Below are positions 1-9,301 of a stretch of DNA of 64,000 nucleotides, piece by piece. How positions within the stretch are numbered: the stretch's first letter is position 1; each line of letters begins with the position of its first letter. A program made the translations under genes and the position numbers. The stretch is from Flavobacteriales bacterium (GTDB lineage Bacteria; Bacteroidota; Bacteroidia; Flavobacteriales_F; PHOS-HE28): NCBI GenBank assembly GCA_016703005.1, contig JADJCX010000008.1, positions 62,001 to 126,000 of the forward strand. The letters are read 5' to 3'. Under the pieces are notes generated by a model. It worked only from the letters and a program-made list of their open reading frames with translations, ran no database searches and had not been told where the DNA came from.

Positions 1-17
1 GATAAGAAGTCTGGCAA

Positions 18-380
18 ATGAGCCCGGCCACTGTGGTCTTGGGCGCCAGCCCGAAGGAGGATCGCTACAGCAATAAAGCCGTGCGGAAATTGGTAGCGCA
101 CGGGCATGCCGTGATCGCGGTGGGCCTGCGCGAAGGGGATATTGATGGCACCCCCATAGTAACGGATGTCCCATCGGACCGGACGGTTGATACGGTGACC
201 ATGTATATGAACGCTGAGAACCAGCGCGTTTGGGAGGATCGCATCGTGGCACTGAAGCCACGGCGCATCATTTTCAATCCCGGTGCGGAGAACGAGCGCC
301 TAGCAAGGGCTGCTGCACAGGCGGGGATATCGGTGGAGGAAGCCTGCACCCTGGTGCTCTTGTCGACAGGCCAATATTGA
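18..380 (+). CDS. CoA-binding domain protein (YccU-like)
   Basis: A 120-residue stand-alone Rossmann protein. The N-terminus VVLGASPKEDRYSNKAV is the nucleotide-binding loop seen in small CoA-binding proteins of the YccU type, and the length is normal for that family. The middle section ending in IIFNPGAENERL and the C-terminal EEACTLVLL strand also fit. The biochemical role of the family is not settled. The ATG at 18 lies near the window edge, so an upstream operon partner cannot be excluded. The histidine kinase begins 28 bases downstream on the same strand. Confidence 0.85.
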   Translation: MSPATVVLGASPKEDRYSNKAVRKLVAHGHAVIAVGLREGDIDGTPIVTDVPSDRTVDTVTMYMNAENQRVWEDRIVALKPRRIIFNPGAENERLARAAAQAGISVEEACTLVLLSTGQY

Positions 381-408
381 TTGGTATCGCGATCACGATC
401 TTGCACCT

Positions 409-1209
409 ATGACGGGCATCCAGACACTTCTTCAGGCCGGATCTCCGATCGCTATCGGTTCCACTTGGTCCTGGTGGGTCATCGCGTTGGTTCTTGCGAT
501 CGTATCCGGCGTCTCGTTCGCGCTTGTAGCCCGTTGGTTCTGGCGACGCGATAACAAGATCCTGTTGCTACTGCGTCGGCAAACGGCCTTGGACAAGGAG
601 CGCAGGCGGATCGCCAGTGATGTCCACGACGATCTCGGTGCGGAGATCAGCTTGGTGCTGGGCATGGCACGGAGCGCTGGAAGCCGGGCGCACAATGACG
701 AAGAGCGGCAGCGCATGAACTCCATCGCTACCGGTCTTGGCGGCGTGATCGACAAGATCGATGAGATCATTTGGACCTTGGATCCCAAGCGCGACAATCT
801 GGTGGCCACCATGGATTACATAGAGCGCTGGCTCACCTCATTCTCCGACGGTCATGGGTTGGCGTTCGGGAGCGAGATCGTCAACCCGAAGAAGCGCGTC
901 TACCTTACGGCCGATTTGCGCCGTGGGCTGCTGTTGATGATCAAGGAGGTAGCTCGAAATATCGCTGAGCATGCCGATGCGCAGCATGTGAAACTCACAA
1001 GCGCGGTGGCATATGGCCACCTGTACGTCACAGTCAGCGACGATGGCCGGGGCATCGAGAATGAGCGCATCGTTGAAGGGACGCGGTATGGTTTGAAAGG
1101 CTTGCACTCGCGAGCGGCGAAGCTGGAAGGCACCGTTCTGCACGAGGCCAACGAACCACGGGGGACCAAAGTGAGGATCGACCTTCCGCTACCGGGTCAC
1201 CATAAATGA
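409..1209 (+). CDS. sensor histidine kinase, HisKA_3 (NarX/LytS-like) family
   Basis: A short 266-residue membrane kinase. One transmembrane helix (about residues 22-44) is followed by the dimerisation/phosphoacceptor helix RRRIASDVHDDLGAEIS, with His73 as the likely phosphorylation site, and a C-terminal HATPase_c domain with an N-box-like EVARNIAEHADA and G-boxes SDDGRGIE and YGLKGLHSRAAKL. It has no periplasmic sensor domain, so the signal probably comes through the membrane helix or a partner protein. It ends four bases before a possible start of the NarL-type regulator, its obvious partner. Confidence 0.9.
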   Translation: MTGIQTLLQAGSPIAIGSTWSWWVIALVLAIVSGVSFALVARWFWRRDNKILLLLRRQTALDKERRRIASDVHDDLGAEISLVLGMARSAGSRAHNDEERQRMNSIATGLGGVIDKIDEIIWTLDPKRDNLVATMDYIERWLTSFSDGHGLAFGSEIVNPKKRVYLTADLRRGLLLMIKEVARNIAEHADAQHVKLTSAVAYGHLYVTVSDDGRGIENERIVEGTRYGLKGLHSRAAKLEGTVLHEANEPRGTKVRIDLPLPGHHK

Positions 1210-1246
1210 TGAAGTGCGGGATCCAACGATCACCGACCTTGTGGGC

Positions 1247-1882
1247 ATGAACAGCCCGGCTCTGGTGGAGGTCAGGATACTGATGATCGATGATCATGCG
1301 GACTACCGTAACGGAGTGGGCTTCCTATTGAACACAGTGAAGGGTTTCAAATGCACAACAGTGGCCAGCGCCGAGGAGGCCATGGGCTTGCCGCTTGAAG
1401 ACAAACCGGATGTGGTGTTGATGGACATAAGGCTACCTGGAGCCGATGGTATTGAATGCACCCGCCACTTGAAGAAACGTTGGCCCACCACGCACGTGAT
1501 CATGTGCACCGTGCACGAGGATGACGACAAGATCTTCAAAGCCTTGCGCAGTGGGGCTGTCGGTTACTTGCTGAAGCGCAGCACGGTGGAAGAGATCCGA
1601 GAAGCCATAGAGCAGGTCTTGCGCGGGGGCTCACCGATGAGTCCGGCCATTGCGCGCCGTGTGGTTAGCAGTTTCGAAGTGCGCAGCCCCGACCCCTCGG
1701 ATGCCCTCACTGCGCGCGAACAGGATGTACTCGACTGGATGGTGACGGGCTTGCGCGACAAGGAGATCGCCGATAAGCTGGGCGTGTCGGTGAACACCGT
1801 TCGCACCCATGTGCGCAACATCTATGAGAAGTTGCAGGTGCAAGGCCGGGTGGAAGCGATCACGCGTGGACAGCGCGGATAG
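1247..1882 (+). CDS. response regulator, NarL/LuxR family
   Basis: A receiver domain (phosphoacceptor Asp60 in VVLMDIRLPGADGIE, acidic pair in ILMIDDH) is joined to a C-terminal LuxR-type helix-turn-helix (LTAREQDVLDWMVTG ... VSVNTVRTHVRNIYEKL). It is a DNA-binding transcription regulator, expected to be phosphorylated by the kinase encoded just upstream. I chose the ATG at 1247 because it puts a normal nine-residue lead before the first receiver strand. A GTG at 1214, four bases after the kinase stop, would add 11 residues and would be translationally coupled. It is 211 residues from the chosen start. Confidence 0.9.
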   Translation: MNSPALVEVRILMIDDHADYRNGVGFLLNTVKGFKCTTVASAEEAMGLPLEDKPDVVLMDIRLPGADGIECTRHLKKRWPTTHVIMCTVHEDDDKIFKALRSGAVGYLLKRSTVEEIREAIEQVLRGGSPMSPAIARRVVSSFEVRSPDPSDALTAREQDVLDWMVTGLRDKEIADKLGVSVNTVRTHVRNIYEKLQVQGRVEAITRGQRG

Positions 1883-1891
1883 CTTCGCGGC

Positions 1892-3053
1892 ATGGATCAG
1901 GAATATCGGATCGGACAAGTCGCGCTGGATAAGATCGTACAGCTTGCGGGTACTCCCGTATATGTGTACGACAGTGCCATCATGGCACGGCAAGTAACCC
2001 GTTTGCACAAGGCATTCACGAGCGTTCCATTGCGCATCATGTATGCATGCAAGGCGAACGCGAACATCAATGTGCTGATTTAGAGCGGGCTATCAGCCCG
2101 AGGAGATCCTCTTCACGCCCAACATGGTAGCCTTCGAAGAGTACAAGCGGGCAGTGGAATTGGGGGTTCATATCAACATTGACAGCATCGCGGTGCTGGA
2201 GCATTTCGGCCACGACTTCGGAGGCACCGTGCCGGTGTGCATCCGTGTGAACCCGCACATCATGGCGGGTGGTAATGAACGCATCAGCACCGGGCACATC
2301 GATAGCAAGTTCGGCATCAGCATCCACCAGCTTCGGCATGTGCAACGGATCGTTGCATCGCATGGCATGCACATCAACGGCTTGCACATGCACACAGGAA
2401 GCGATATCCTCGACACGGAAGTGTTCCTGCAAGCGGCCGAGTTGTTGTTGGAAACGGCCGAGCAGTTCCCGGACCTCACCTTTCTCGATCTGGGCAGTGG
2501 ATTCAAAGTGCCTTATAAAACCGATGATATCGAAACCAATATCGAAGACCTCGGCGAACGACTGTCGGCCCGTCTCAATACGTTCAGCGCCTCGCGCTCG
2601 AAGCCGGTGGAGTTGTGGTTCGAACCCGGCAAATTCCTTGTGAGCGAAAGCGGTGTGTTGTTGGTAACGGTGAGCCAAGTGAAGCAGACCACGGCCACGG
2701 TTTTCGTTGGCGTGGATAGCGGCCTTAACCACCTGATCAGGCCCATGCTGTATGGTAGCTATCACCACATCCGCAACGCGAGCAGTCCGAACGGGAAGCC
2801 GCGCATCTATACCGTCGTGGGCAACATCTGCGAAACAGACACCTTCGGCTGGGACCGCAAACTGCCGGAAGTGCATGAAGGCGACGTATTGGCTTTCCAC
2901 AACGCAGGGGCCTACGGAATGAGCATGGCGAGCAACTACAACAGCCGTCCGAGACCCGCGGAGGTATTGGTGCACAATGGAGCGGCGCACCTGATCCGCA
3001 AGCGGGAAACGATGGATGACCTGCTCCTCACGCAGGTGGAGATGCAACTGTGA
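1892..3053 (+). pseudogene. lysA: diaminopimelate decarboxylase, interrupted by internal deletion and frameshift
   Basis: LysA removes the D-carboxyl group of meso-diaminopimelate to give lysine. The first part (1892-2083) carries the PLP lysine, Lys54 in MYACKANANINVL, then hits a TAG at 2081. The rest resumes in another frame at about 2085 (AGYQPEEILFTPNMVAF) and runs to 3053 with the intact active-site motif NICETDTFG. By comparison with the family's usual length of about 405 residues, roughly 20-25 codons are missing at 2080-2085, including the conserved segment that normally carries a G-x-D-x-x-S-x-x-E pattern. A six-base-pair hairpin CGGGCT-ATC-AGCCCG (2086-2100) sits at the junction. 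Either a real lesion or an assembly deletion. The gene follows the response regulator by nine bases and converges on the aminotransferase with a two-base gap. Confidence 0.85.
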
Positions 3054-3055
3054 GG

Positions 3056-4267
3056 TCAGCGACCGAGTGCGTCGAGTTGTGCAAGCACCACTTTGCTTGC
3101 CGTGACCACTTCTGTATTTCCGATAACCAACGGCGGTGCCACCCTGAAAGACTCCGGACAGCTCAAGAACCAGAAGCCGAGCACGCCCTTTTCCAAGCAA
3201 CCCATCACCACGCGTTGCACGGCGTCGGCATCGCCAAGGTCCACTGCGAGCATCAGTCCGAGGCCGCGCACTTCCTTGATGTGCGGATGCACCAGTTGTT
3301 GCTTGAACAGTTCGCCCATGCGAGCAGCGTTGGCGATCAGTTCTTCCTCCAACAGCATTTCGAGCGCAGCGAGCCCGGCAACGCATGCGATCGGATGCCC
3401 GCCGAACGTGGTGATGTGCCCGAGAACGGGATCGTGCGTGAACAACTCCATGCGCGCTCGAGCGCTGATGAAGGCACCCATGGGCATGCCTCCACCGAGC
3501 GCTTTACCCAGCACCAGGATATCGGGCACTACATCGAAGTGCTCGAAGGCAAAAAGCCTACCTGTGCGGCCGAAGCCGGTCTGTACTTCGTCCAACACGA
3601 GCAGAGCTCCGGTTTCATCACACCGAGTGCGCAAGGCGTTCATCCAGCGTTGGTCAGGAATGCGCACACCAGCATCGCCTTGTATCGGCTCCACCACCAC
3701 GCACGCGGTCCGTTCCGTGATCCGCGACAAGTCGAACATTGCGCGTTCCAGTTGTCCTGTTGAGCCGAACGTGATGTGGTCGGTGTCCGGCAACAGCGGC
3801 ATGTTACGGTACCGTTTGTTGGTGTTGTCAGTGAGGCTGAGCGAGCCGTGCGTGCTGCCGTGGTAACTCTTCTTGCATCCGATGATCTGCGTGCGTTCGG
3901 TGCAGCGCTTGGCCAATTTCAAGGCGGCTTCGATCGCCTCCGTACCGCTGTTGACGAAGTACACGCAGTTGAGTTGGGCTGGTAGGAGAGAGGTGAGCTT
4001 CTCCGCAAAACGCACTTGGGGTTCCTGCACGAACTCGCCATAGGGGATGACGTGCAGGTATTTGTCGCACTGATCCTTGATCGCGGCGATCACCTTCGGG
4101 TGCCGATGGCCGACGTTGTTGACGGCCAGTCCGCTCACCAGATCCAGATATCGCTTGCCACTGCGGTCGGTGAGGTAGCACCCTTCGGCGCGCACAATGT
4201 CGAGCGCTATGGGGTGCGGACTTGTTTGGGCGAGATGGTCGAGAAATGAAGCGTGCAGCAATGACAT
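3056..4267 (-). CDS. class III PLP aminotransferase (acetylornithine/4-aminobutyrate type)
   Basis: A 403-residue fold-type I aminotransferase. It has the cofactor site NSGTEAIEAALKLAKR, the conserved LDEVQTGFGRTG (Asp226) and the Schiff-base lysine Lys255 in LVLGKALGGGMPMGAF. The family moves an amino group from an omega-amino or ornithine-type donor to 2-oxoglutarate. The exact substrate cannot be read from sequence; acetylornithine, succinyl-diaminopimelate or putrescine are all possible. It lies 24 bases downstream of the secreted unknown at 4292-5077 on the same strand, so the two may be co-transcribed. Confidence 0.85.
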   Translation of the reverse strand: MSLLHASFLDHLAQTSPHPIALDIVRAEGCYLTDRSGKRYLDLVSGLAVNNVGHRHPKVIAAIKDQCDKYLHVIPYGEFVQEPQVRFAEKLTSLLPAQLNCVYFVNSGTEAIEAALKLAKRCTERTQIIGCKKSYHGSTHGSLSLTDNTNKRYRNMPLLPDTDHITFGSTGQLERAMFDLSRITERTACVVVEPIQGDAGVRIPDQRWMNALRTRCDETGALLVLDEVQTGFGRTGRLFAFEHFDVVPDILVLGKALGGGMPMGAFISARARMELFTHDPVLGHITTFGGHPIACVAGLAALEMLLEEELIANAARMGELFKQQLVHPHIKEVRGLGLMLAVDLGDADAVQRVVMGCLEKGVLGFWFLSCPESFRVAPPLVIGNTEVVTASKVVLAQLDALGR

Positions 4268-4291
4268 TTGGCGAAGGTCGTTCGGTACCCT

Positions 4292-5077
4292 TTATCCAGG
4301 GGCATTTGCGCCGAAGAGGTTGCGCGCGGCTTTCGCGCCGCACTTCTGATAGGTGTTGTACGCCTGCGCTGCTGCTTCGCGGATCGCGTTGGTATCCTTT
4401 CCGCCGAGCCATGCGCCCAGCGCTGCGTGCAGCACATACGCTTCAGGGGCCATCAAGCCGCGGGTGCCCAACACGAACTTACCGTTGGCGTGTGCCACGT
4501 GCTCGTTGAAGAACCGCTCACTGTAACAACAGAGCACCACAGTGGAAGCACTGCGTTCGGGGACCGGGTTTTTCAACTCGTCCGGCGAAAGGGCGAGATC
4601 CATCAAGCCATCGTGACCCACAAAACAGACCAAGTCGGCTCCGCCGCCGAAATGCACTGTGTTGCCCGTGGCGGCGAAGTGTATCGTGTCATGTCCGGCC
4701 AGCGCATTGAAGTAGTTGATGAGACAAAACCGCATTCGGGCGCCATCGTAGGCTTCGGCAAGTAAGTAGTCCCCGCTCTTCCGGTTTTTGAAGAGGATGC
4801 GGTCGAGCACTGGTGTCACTGGTTTTTCGGATAACGTGATCCGTTCCCAATCCGCGCTTTTGCCGAAGAAGGTCTTCACCCCGTACATGGCCCCCCAGTA
4901 CAAATTGGACTTCGGGTCCTGTCCATTGCCAAGTGCTGCGGGCACAGGTACTATGCCTTGGTTGGCATTGTCGCACAGCACCACGAAGACATGGATGGTG
5001 CGGGGCGCCGCCATGGCCGGGCGCGCGGGCCAGCACATCAATGCGCTCAGCAACATCGGAATGAAGTACGATCGCAT
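4292..5077 (-). CDS. secreted protein of unknown function
   Basis: 261 residues with a clear signal peptide (about residues 1-23, ending ARPAMAA). I do not recognise a named domain. The mature part starts with HVFVVLCDNANQGIVPVP, then NGQDPKSNLYWGAMYGVKTFF, and has GHDTIHFAA and VCFVGHDGLMD further on, a pattern that looks conserved and enzyme-like rather than structural. It probably heads a transcript that continues into the aminotransferase 24 bases downstream. It is divergent from the dipeptidyl peptidase gene, with 124 bases between the two start codons. Confidence 0.7.
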   Translation of the reverse strand: MRSYFIPMLLSALMCWPARPAMAAPRTIHVFVVLCDNANQGIVPVPAALGNGQDPKSNLYWGAMYGVKTFFGKSADWERITLSEKPVTPVLDRILFKNRKSGDYLLAEAYDGARMRFCLINYFNALAGHDTIHFAATGNTVHFGGGADLVCFVGHDGLMDLALSPDELKNPVPERSASTVVLCCYSERFFNEHVAHANGKFVLGTRGLMAPEAYVLHAALGAWLGGKDTNAIREAAAQAYNTYQKCGAKAARNLFGANAPG

Positions 5078-5201
5078 AGGGTGTTCAATGCCGCCAAGGA
5101 ACGGAAGTAACCCGCCGCGCCGTACACAACCATCCGTCCCGATCGGGCGCGGTTCTTGGCAGGTACCTCCGGCTATCTTGGCCGACCTTCAAACCTTGCC
5201 C

Positions 5202-7433
5202 ATGTTGCGATCATCCTTGTTCATTGCCACTGCTGGCGTTGCGCTCAGCCTGGTTGCCCAGAAACAGATCACCAATCAGGACCTGTGGACCACCCCGCTC
5301 TACGGCACGAAAGGGGTTTATGGCTTGCAAAGCATGAATGATGGTGTGCATTACACCACCCTGGGTGGGAAGGATGGAGCGGCGCAATTGTTCCAATGTG
5401 CGTACGCCACTGGCGATACTGTCGGGGTGATCTTCAACAGCAAGGATCTGCGCATTGGTGAGGGTACTGCCCCGTTGGATGTGCAGGGCTACAGCTTCAG
5501 CGGCGACGAGAAGAAGCTGATGATCGAAACCGGGATGGAAGGCATCTATCGGTACAGCTACTACGCATACAACTATGTGTACGACCGCACGACCAAGACC
5601 GTGCAACCGCTGAGCGATGTTACCAAGCCCAAGCAGCGGTTGGCCACGTTCAGCCCGGACGGAAGTCGCGCGGCGTTCGTGCGCGACAACAACATCTTCG
5701 TTGTGGATCTGGCCACCATGGCCGAGACGCAGATCACGAAGGACGGAGAGTGGAACCACATCCTCAACGGTGCCACCGACTGGGTGTACGAGGAGGAATT
5801 CGCGCTGGTGCAGGGCTACCAGTGGAGCCCCGATGGCACCAAGATCCTTTACCTGCGAACCGATGAAACGAACGTGCGCGAGTGGAACGTTGACACTTAC
5901 GCGAACAACCTCTATCCGCATGAGCATCGCTACAAGTACCCGAAGGCCGGGGAGGAGAACAGCATCGTGGAATTGTACGTCTGCGATCTGCGCGGCTTCT
6001 CCACCACGTTGATACCGCTCGATGGATCGCAGGAACCCTATATCCCTCGTTTCGGGTGGACGGCCAATGATGATGTGCTGTGGTACATGACGATGAACCG
6101 GTTGCAGAACACCAAGACGATCAGCACTGTGAGCGTTCCATTGTTGCGCGCCGTGCAAGTCGGGTTGAAGCCACGGGTGGTCTATCGTGAAACGAGCAAG
6201 ACGTATGTGGAAGTCACGGATGATCTGTACTTCAACAAAGAAGGTAATGGTTTCGTGCTGACCACGGAGCAAAGCGGTTGGAACCACATCTGGTACCAAC
6301 CCATGAACACCAAGATCGCCGATGGTTCCATCCCTGCTGGGCGCGCTATCACGACCGGCAATTGGGACGTGGTAGGAGTGAAGGGTATCGACGAAGCGAA
6401 CAAGCGCGTCATCTTCACAGCGAGCAAGAACGGAGCCACGCAGCAGGAAGTTTGGGCGGTAGGCTTGAGCGGTAAGCCAATGGTGCAGCTCAGCCCCAAG
6501 GGCGGCTTCAACGACGCCGAATTCAGCAAAGGCTTCAAATACTTCATCAACTCGCGCAGCACGGCTAACGAGCCCGACGTCGTTACGTTGCACGATGCAA
6601 CGGGAAAGCAGATCAAAGTGCTTGAAGACAATAACAAGTTGCGTGATGCGCTGAAGGAACTCTCCTTGTCCCCGTGTGAGTTTTTCAGCTTCACTACCGA
6701 GGGAGGCGTTCAATTGAACGGGTGGATGATGAAACCCCTGCAAATGCGCGCGAACACGCGGTACCCGACGTTCATGGTGCAGTACAGTGGTCCGAACAGC
6801 AATGAAGTGCTTGACAAGTGGGACGGCCGCAGTTTCCTGTGGGCCCAGATGCTGGTGCAGAAAGGGTACATCGTGGCCTGTGTGGATCCACGCGGCACCG
6901 GCCGCCGAGGCCGCGACTTCCGTCACCAGACGTATGGACAACTCGGCAAGTACGAAACCGAAGACCAGATCGCTGCGGCGAAATGGCTTGGCCAACAGCC
7001 GTACGTCGACCCTGCCCGCATCGGCATCTTCGGCTGGAGCTATGGCGGCTACATGAGCAGCTTGTGCATCACCAAGGGCGCCGATGTCTTCAAATGCGCG
7101 ATCGCCGTGGCACCCGTTACCAACTGGCGTTATTATGACAGCATCTACACGGAGCGATACATGGGCCTGCCTAAGGACAATGGCAGCGGATACGATGACA
7201 ATAGCCCGATCAATCATGTCGGGAAACTCAAAGGCAAGTACCTTTTGATACACGGGCTCGCTGACGATAACGTCCACTACCAGAACACCGCCGACATGGT
7301 GACCGCTTTGGTGAAAGCAGGCAAGCCGTTCGAACAATTCATCTATCCTGACAAGAACCACGGTATCGGTGGCGGTGGCACGCGCCTGCACCTGTATGAG
7401 ATGATCAACGGTTTCCTGGACAAGAACCTCTGA
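5202..7433 (+). CDS. dipeptidyl peptidase IV, S9 family serine peptidase
   Basis: A secreted 743-residue prolyl peptidase that removes Xaa-Pro dipeptides from the N-terminus of peptides. A signal peptide (MLRSSLFIATAGVALSLVAQ) is followed by an eight-bladed beta-propeller (DPPIV_N, with ATDWVYEEEFA as the substrate N-terminus-binding Glu motif) and an alpha/beta hydrolase domain. The catalytic triad is visible: Ser613 in GWSYGG, Asp688 in HGLADDNVH and His720 in KNHGIGG. The open frame extends upstream to 4788, but that part overlaps the divergent gene and has no protein character, so I use the ATG at 5202. It neighbours two peptide transporters, suggesting dipeptide scavenging. Confidence 0.95.
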   Translation: MLRSSLFIATAGVALSLVAQKQITNQDLWTTPLYGTKGVYGLQSMNDGVHYTTLGGKDGAAQLFQCAYATGDTVGVIFNSKDLRIGEGTAPLDVQGYSFSGDEKKLMIETGMEGIYRYSYYAYNYVYDRTTKTVQPLSDVTKPKQRLATFSPDGSRAAFVRDNNIFVVDLATMAETQITKDGEWNHILNGATDWVYEEEFALVQGYQWSPDGTKILYLRTDETNVREWNVDTYANNLYPHEHRYKYPKAGEENSIVELYVCDLRGFSTTLIPLDGSQEPYIPRFGWTANDDVLWYMTMNRLQNTKTISTVSVPLLRAVQVGLKPRVVYRETSKTYVEVTDDLYFNKEGNGFVLTTEQSGWNHIWYQPMNTKIADGSIPAGRAITTGNWDVVGVKGIDEANKRVIFTASKNGATQQEVWAVGLSGKPMVQLSPKGGFNDAEFSKGFKYFINSRSTANEPDVVTLHDATGKQIKVLEDNNKLRDALKELSLSPCEFFSFTTEGGVQLNGWMMKPLQMRANTRYPTFMVQYSGPNSNEVLDKWDGRSFLWAQMLVQKGYIVACVDPRGTGRRGRDFRHQTYGQLGKYETEDQIAAAKWLGQQPYVDPARIGIFGWSYGGYMSSLCITKGADVFKCAIAVAPVTNWRYYDSIYTERYMGLPKDNGSGYDDNSPINHVGKLKGKYLLIHGLADDNVHYQNTADMVTALVKAGKPFEQFIYPDKNHGIGGGGTRLHLYEMINGFLDKNL

Positions 7434-7435
7434 GG

Positions 7436-7523
7436 AAGCTTCAAGTTCCAAGGCTCAAGTCTCAAATGCGCGAGTGAGGGTACTCGTTGAAGCTTTCGAC
7501 TTGAGACTTGGGCCTTGAAGCTT
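7436..7523. repeat. imperfect inverted repeat downstream of the DPP IV gene
   Basis: The left arm at 7436-7465 (AAGCTTCAAG ... CAAGTCTCAA) and the right arm at 7501-7523 (TTGAGACTTG ... CTTGAAGCTT) can pair over most of their length around a spacer of about 35 bases. The spacer holds a further TTGAAGCTT at 7487-7495. It starts two bases after the DPP IV stop codon. It could be a transcript-end hairpin or a copy of a dispersed intergenic repeat. No T-run follows. Confidence 0.6.
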
Positions 7524-7588
7524 GCATTCACTTGCCTTGGCTACATTGCCCGACGCACACCCCTTGTTAACCAACCTCATTTGAACCG

Positions 7589-9210
7589 ATGAGCAACACT
7601 GCTAGGCCAGCCGCGAACAGCAAACACCCGAAGGGCCTCTATCTGCTCTTCTTCACGGAGATGTGGGAGCGATTCGGCTTCTACCTAATGCTGGGCATTC
7701 TCTTCCTCTATATGACGGATGGGTTGAAGGGCGGACTGGGTTTCGAGGATGGAGCCGCCAATGATTGGTATGGCACTTACATCGCCTTGGTGTATCTCAC
7801 GCCTTTCATTGGTGGGTTGCTTGCGGATCGGATCTTCGGCTATCGGAAGACCATCATTGCAGGTGGGTCGTTGATGGCTGCTGGCTATTTAACGCTTGCC
7901 ATACCGGGCACCACGGCATTCTTCATTGCGTTGTTGCTCATCATCGTTGGTAATGGATTGTTCAAGCCGAACATCAGCACGCTGCTGGGCAACCTGTACA
8001 ACAAGCCCGAATATGTGAAGCTGAAGGACAGCGGCTACAATATCTTCTATATGGGCATCAACATCGGTGCCTTCGTTTGCAACTTCATTGCAGCCTGGCT
8101 GCGGAATGAGTACGGATGGGGTTATGCTTTCGCGGCTGCGGGTATAGGAATGATCATCGGTCTTATCACGTTCGTGAGCGGGAGCAAGAGCCTGGCGGAC
8201 GCGGATCAAATGAAGCCCGCGCAGAAGGAGGATATGCCGATGAGCCGCATTGTGGCAACCATTTTCCTGCCGGCCTTGGCTTTTGCGGCGGTCGGCTTCT
8301 TTGCCGGCCGGATATTCGGTGTGGAGAATATTTTCGGAAGCACCAGCAACGACATTTTCCTGTTCGCTTGCATCCCTGTTCTATGGTTCTACTTGAGCAC
8401 ATATCTGAAGAGCAGTCCCGAAGACAAGAAGCCGCTGGGATCACTCATGTACATCTATGTGGTGGTCATCATTTTCTGGGCCATCTTCCACCAGAACGGC
8501 AACGTGCTCACCGCATGGGCTGAGCGCAATACTTACCGTGAAATGCCTGTTGCGGTGCAAGGCATAACGTCAGCTCTGAGCTTGGATCAGGTCGTTACTG
8601 TACCCACCGATCCGGCTGAAGCACCGAACGATTACTTGGCCAACCTGCCTGCGGACAAGATGCCCGCTCCCGGTGAAAGCACTGTCCTCATCAGCACAGA
8701 ACTCTTCCAATCCCTGAATCCATTCTTTGTTGTGCTTTTGTCGCTGCTTGTCGTCATACCACTGTTCACTTGGCTGGGCAAGCGGGGAAAGGAACCAACG
8801 ACCCCGGCCAAGATCGCATTGGGCCTTTTCATTACGGGTCTCAGTACGTTGGTCATGATAGCTGCCGTTTCGTACAGCAATAATGGTGTGGATAAGGTGA
8901 GCGCGTGGTGGTTGGTGGGCACCTATGCGGTGATCACACTGGGTGAATTGTGTCTGAGCCCAATGGGACTTTCCCTAGTAAGCAAGTTGAGCCCCGCACG
9001 ACTGACGGCCGTGATGATGGGCGGCTGGTTCCTGAGCACCAGTATCGGCAACAAACTGGCAGGCGTGTTGGGTCACATGGGCAGCGACAGCACCAACAAG
9101 AGCTTGGTTTTCTACATCAATTGCGCCGGGCCATGATCTGCGCTTTCCTGCTTTTCATAGCGGTGAAGCGCATCAGCGCGGTACTGAAGGCGAAGACCGG
9201 GCATTACTGA
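7589..9210 (+). CDS. POT-family proton-dependent di/tripeptide transporter, frameshifted near its C-terminus
   Basis: A 12-14 helix membrane transporter of the PTR2/POT type (TFTEMWERFGFY-like start FFTEMWERFGFY, then NGLFKPNIS and ELCLSPMGLSLVSKLSP). The open frame ends early at 9136 after YINCAGP. The missing last segment (MICAFLLFIAVKRISAVLK) is in the next frame and ends at 9210. Restoring one G in the run at about 9127-9131 gives YINCAGAMICAFLLF and a 540-residue protein, so a single-base deletion in a G-run explains the break. As read, the protein lacks the end of its last helix. It follows DPP IV and precedes a second transporter of the same family. Confidence 0.9.
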
Positions 9211-9226
9211 ACATTGACCCCACCAC

Positions 9227-9263
9227 AGGAAGGGAACGGCACACCACCGTTCCTTTCTTTTTT
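9227..9263 (+). terminator. rho-independent terminator after the first POT transporter
   Basis: A stem of about 13 base pairs (9227-9239 with 9247-9259, including two G-T pairs; core GGAACGG/CCGTTCC) around the loop CACACCA, followed by and merging into a run of T (CTTTCTTTTTT). Confidence 0.8.
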
Positions 9264-9301
9264 GACGGAGGAACTTCATCTTCACCGCGATAACCAACCA
9301 C

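Noticed and set aside
2067..3386. A 439-codon open frame on the minus strand
   Set aside because: Antisense to lysA and the end of the aminotransferase gene; no protein-like motifs.
4788..5201. N-terminal extension of DPP IV
   Set aside because: It overlaps the divergent secreted gene and precedes a good signal peptide starting at 5202.
5211..7451. A 746-codon open frame on the minus strand
   Set aside because: It is the mirror of the DPP IV gene, which has full family motifs and a catalytic triad. Long antisense frames arise from GC-rich third positions.
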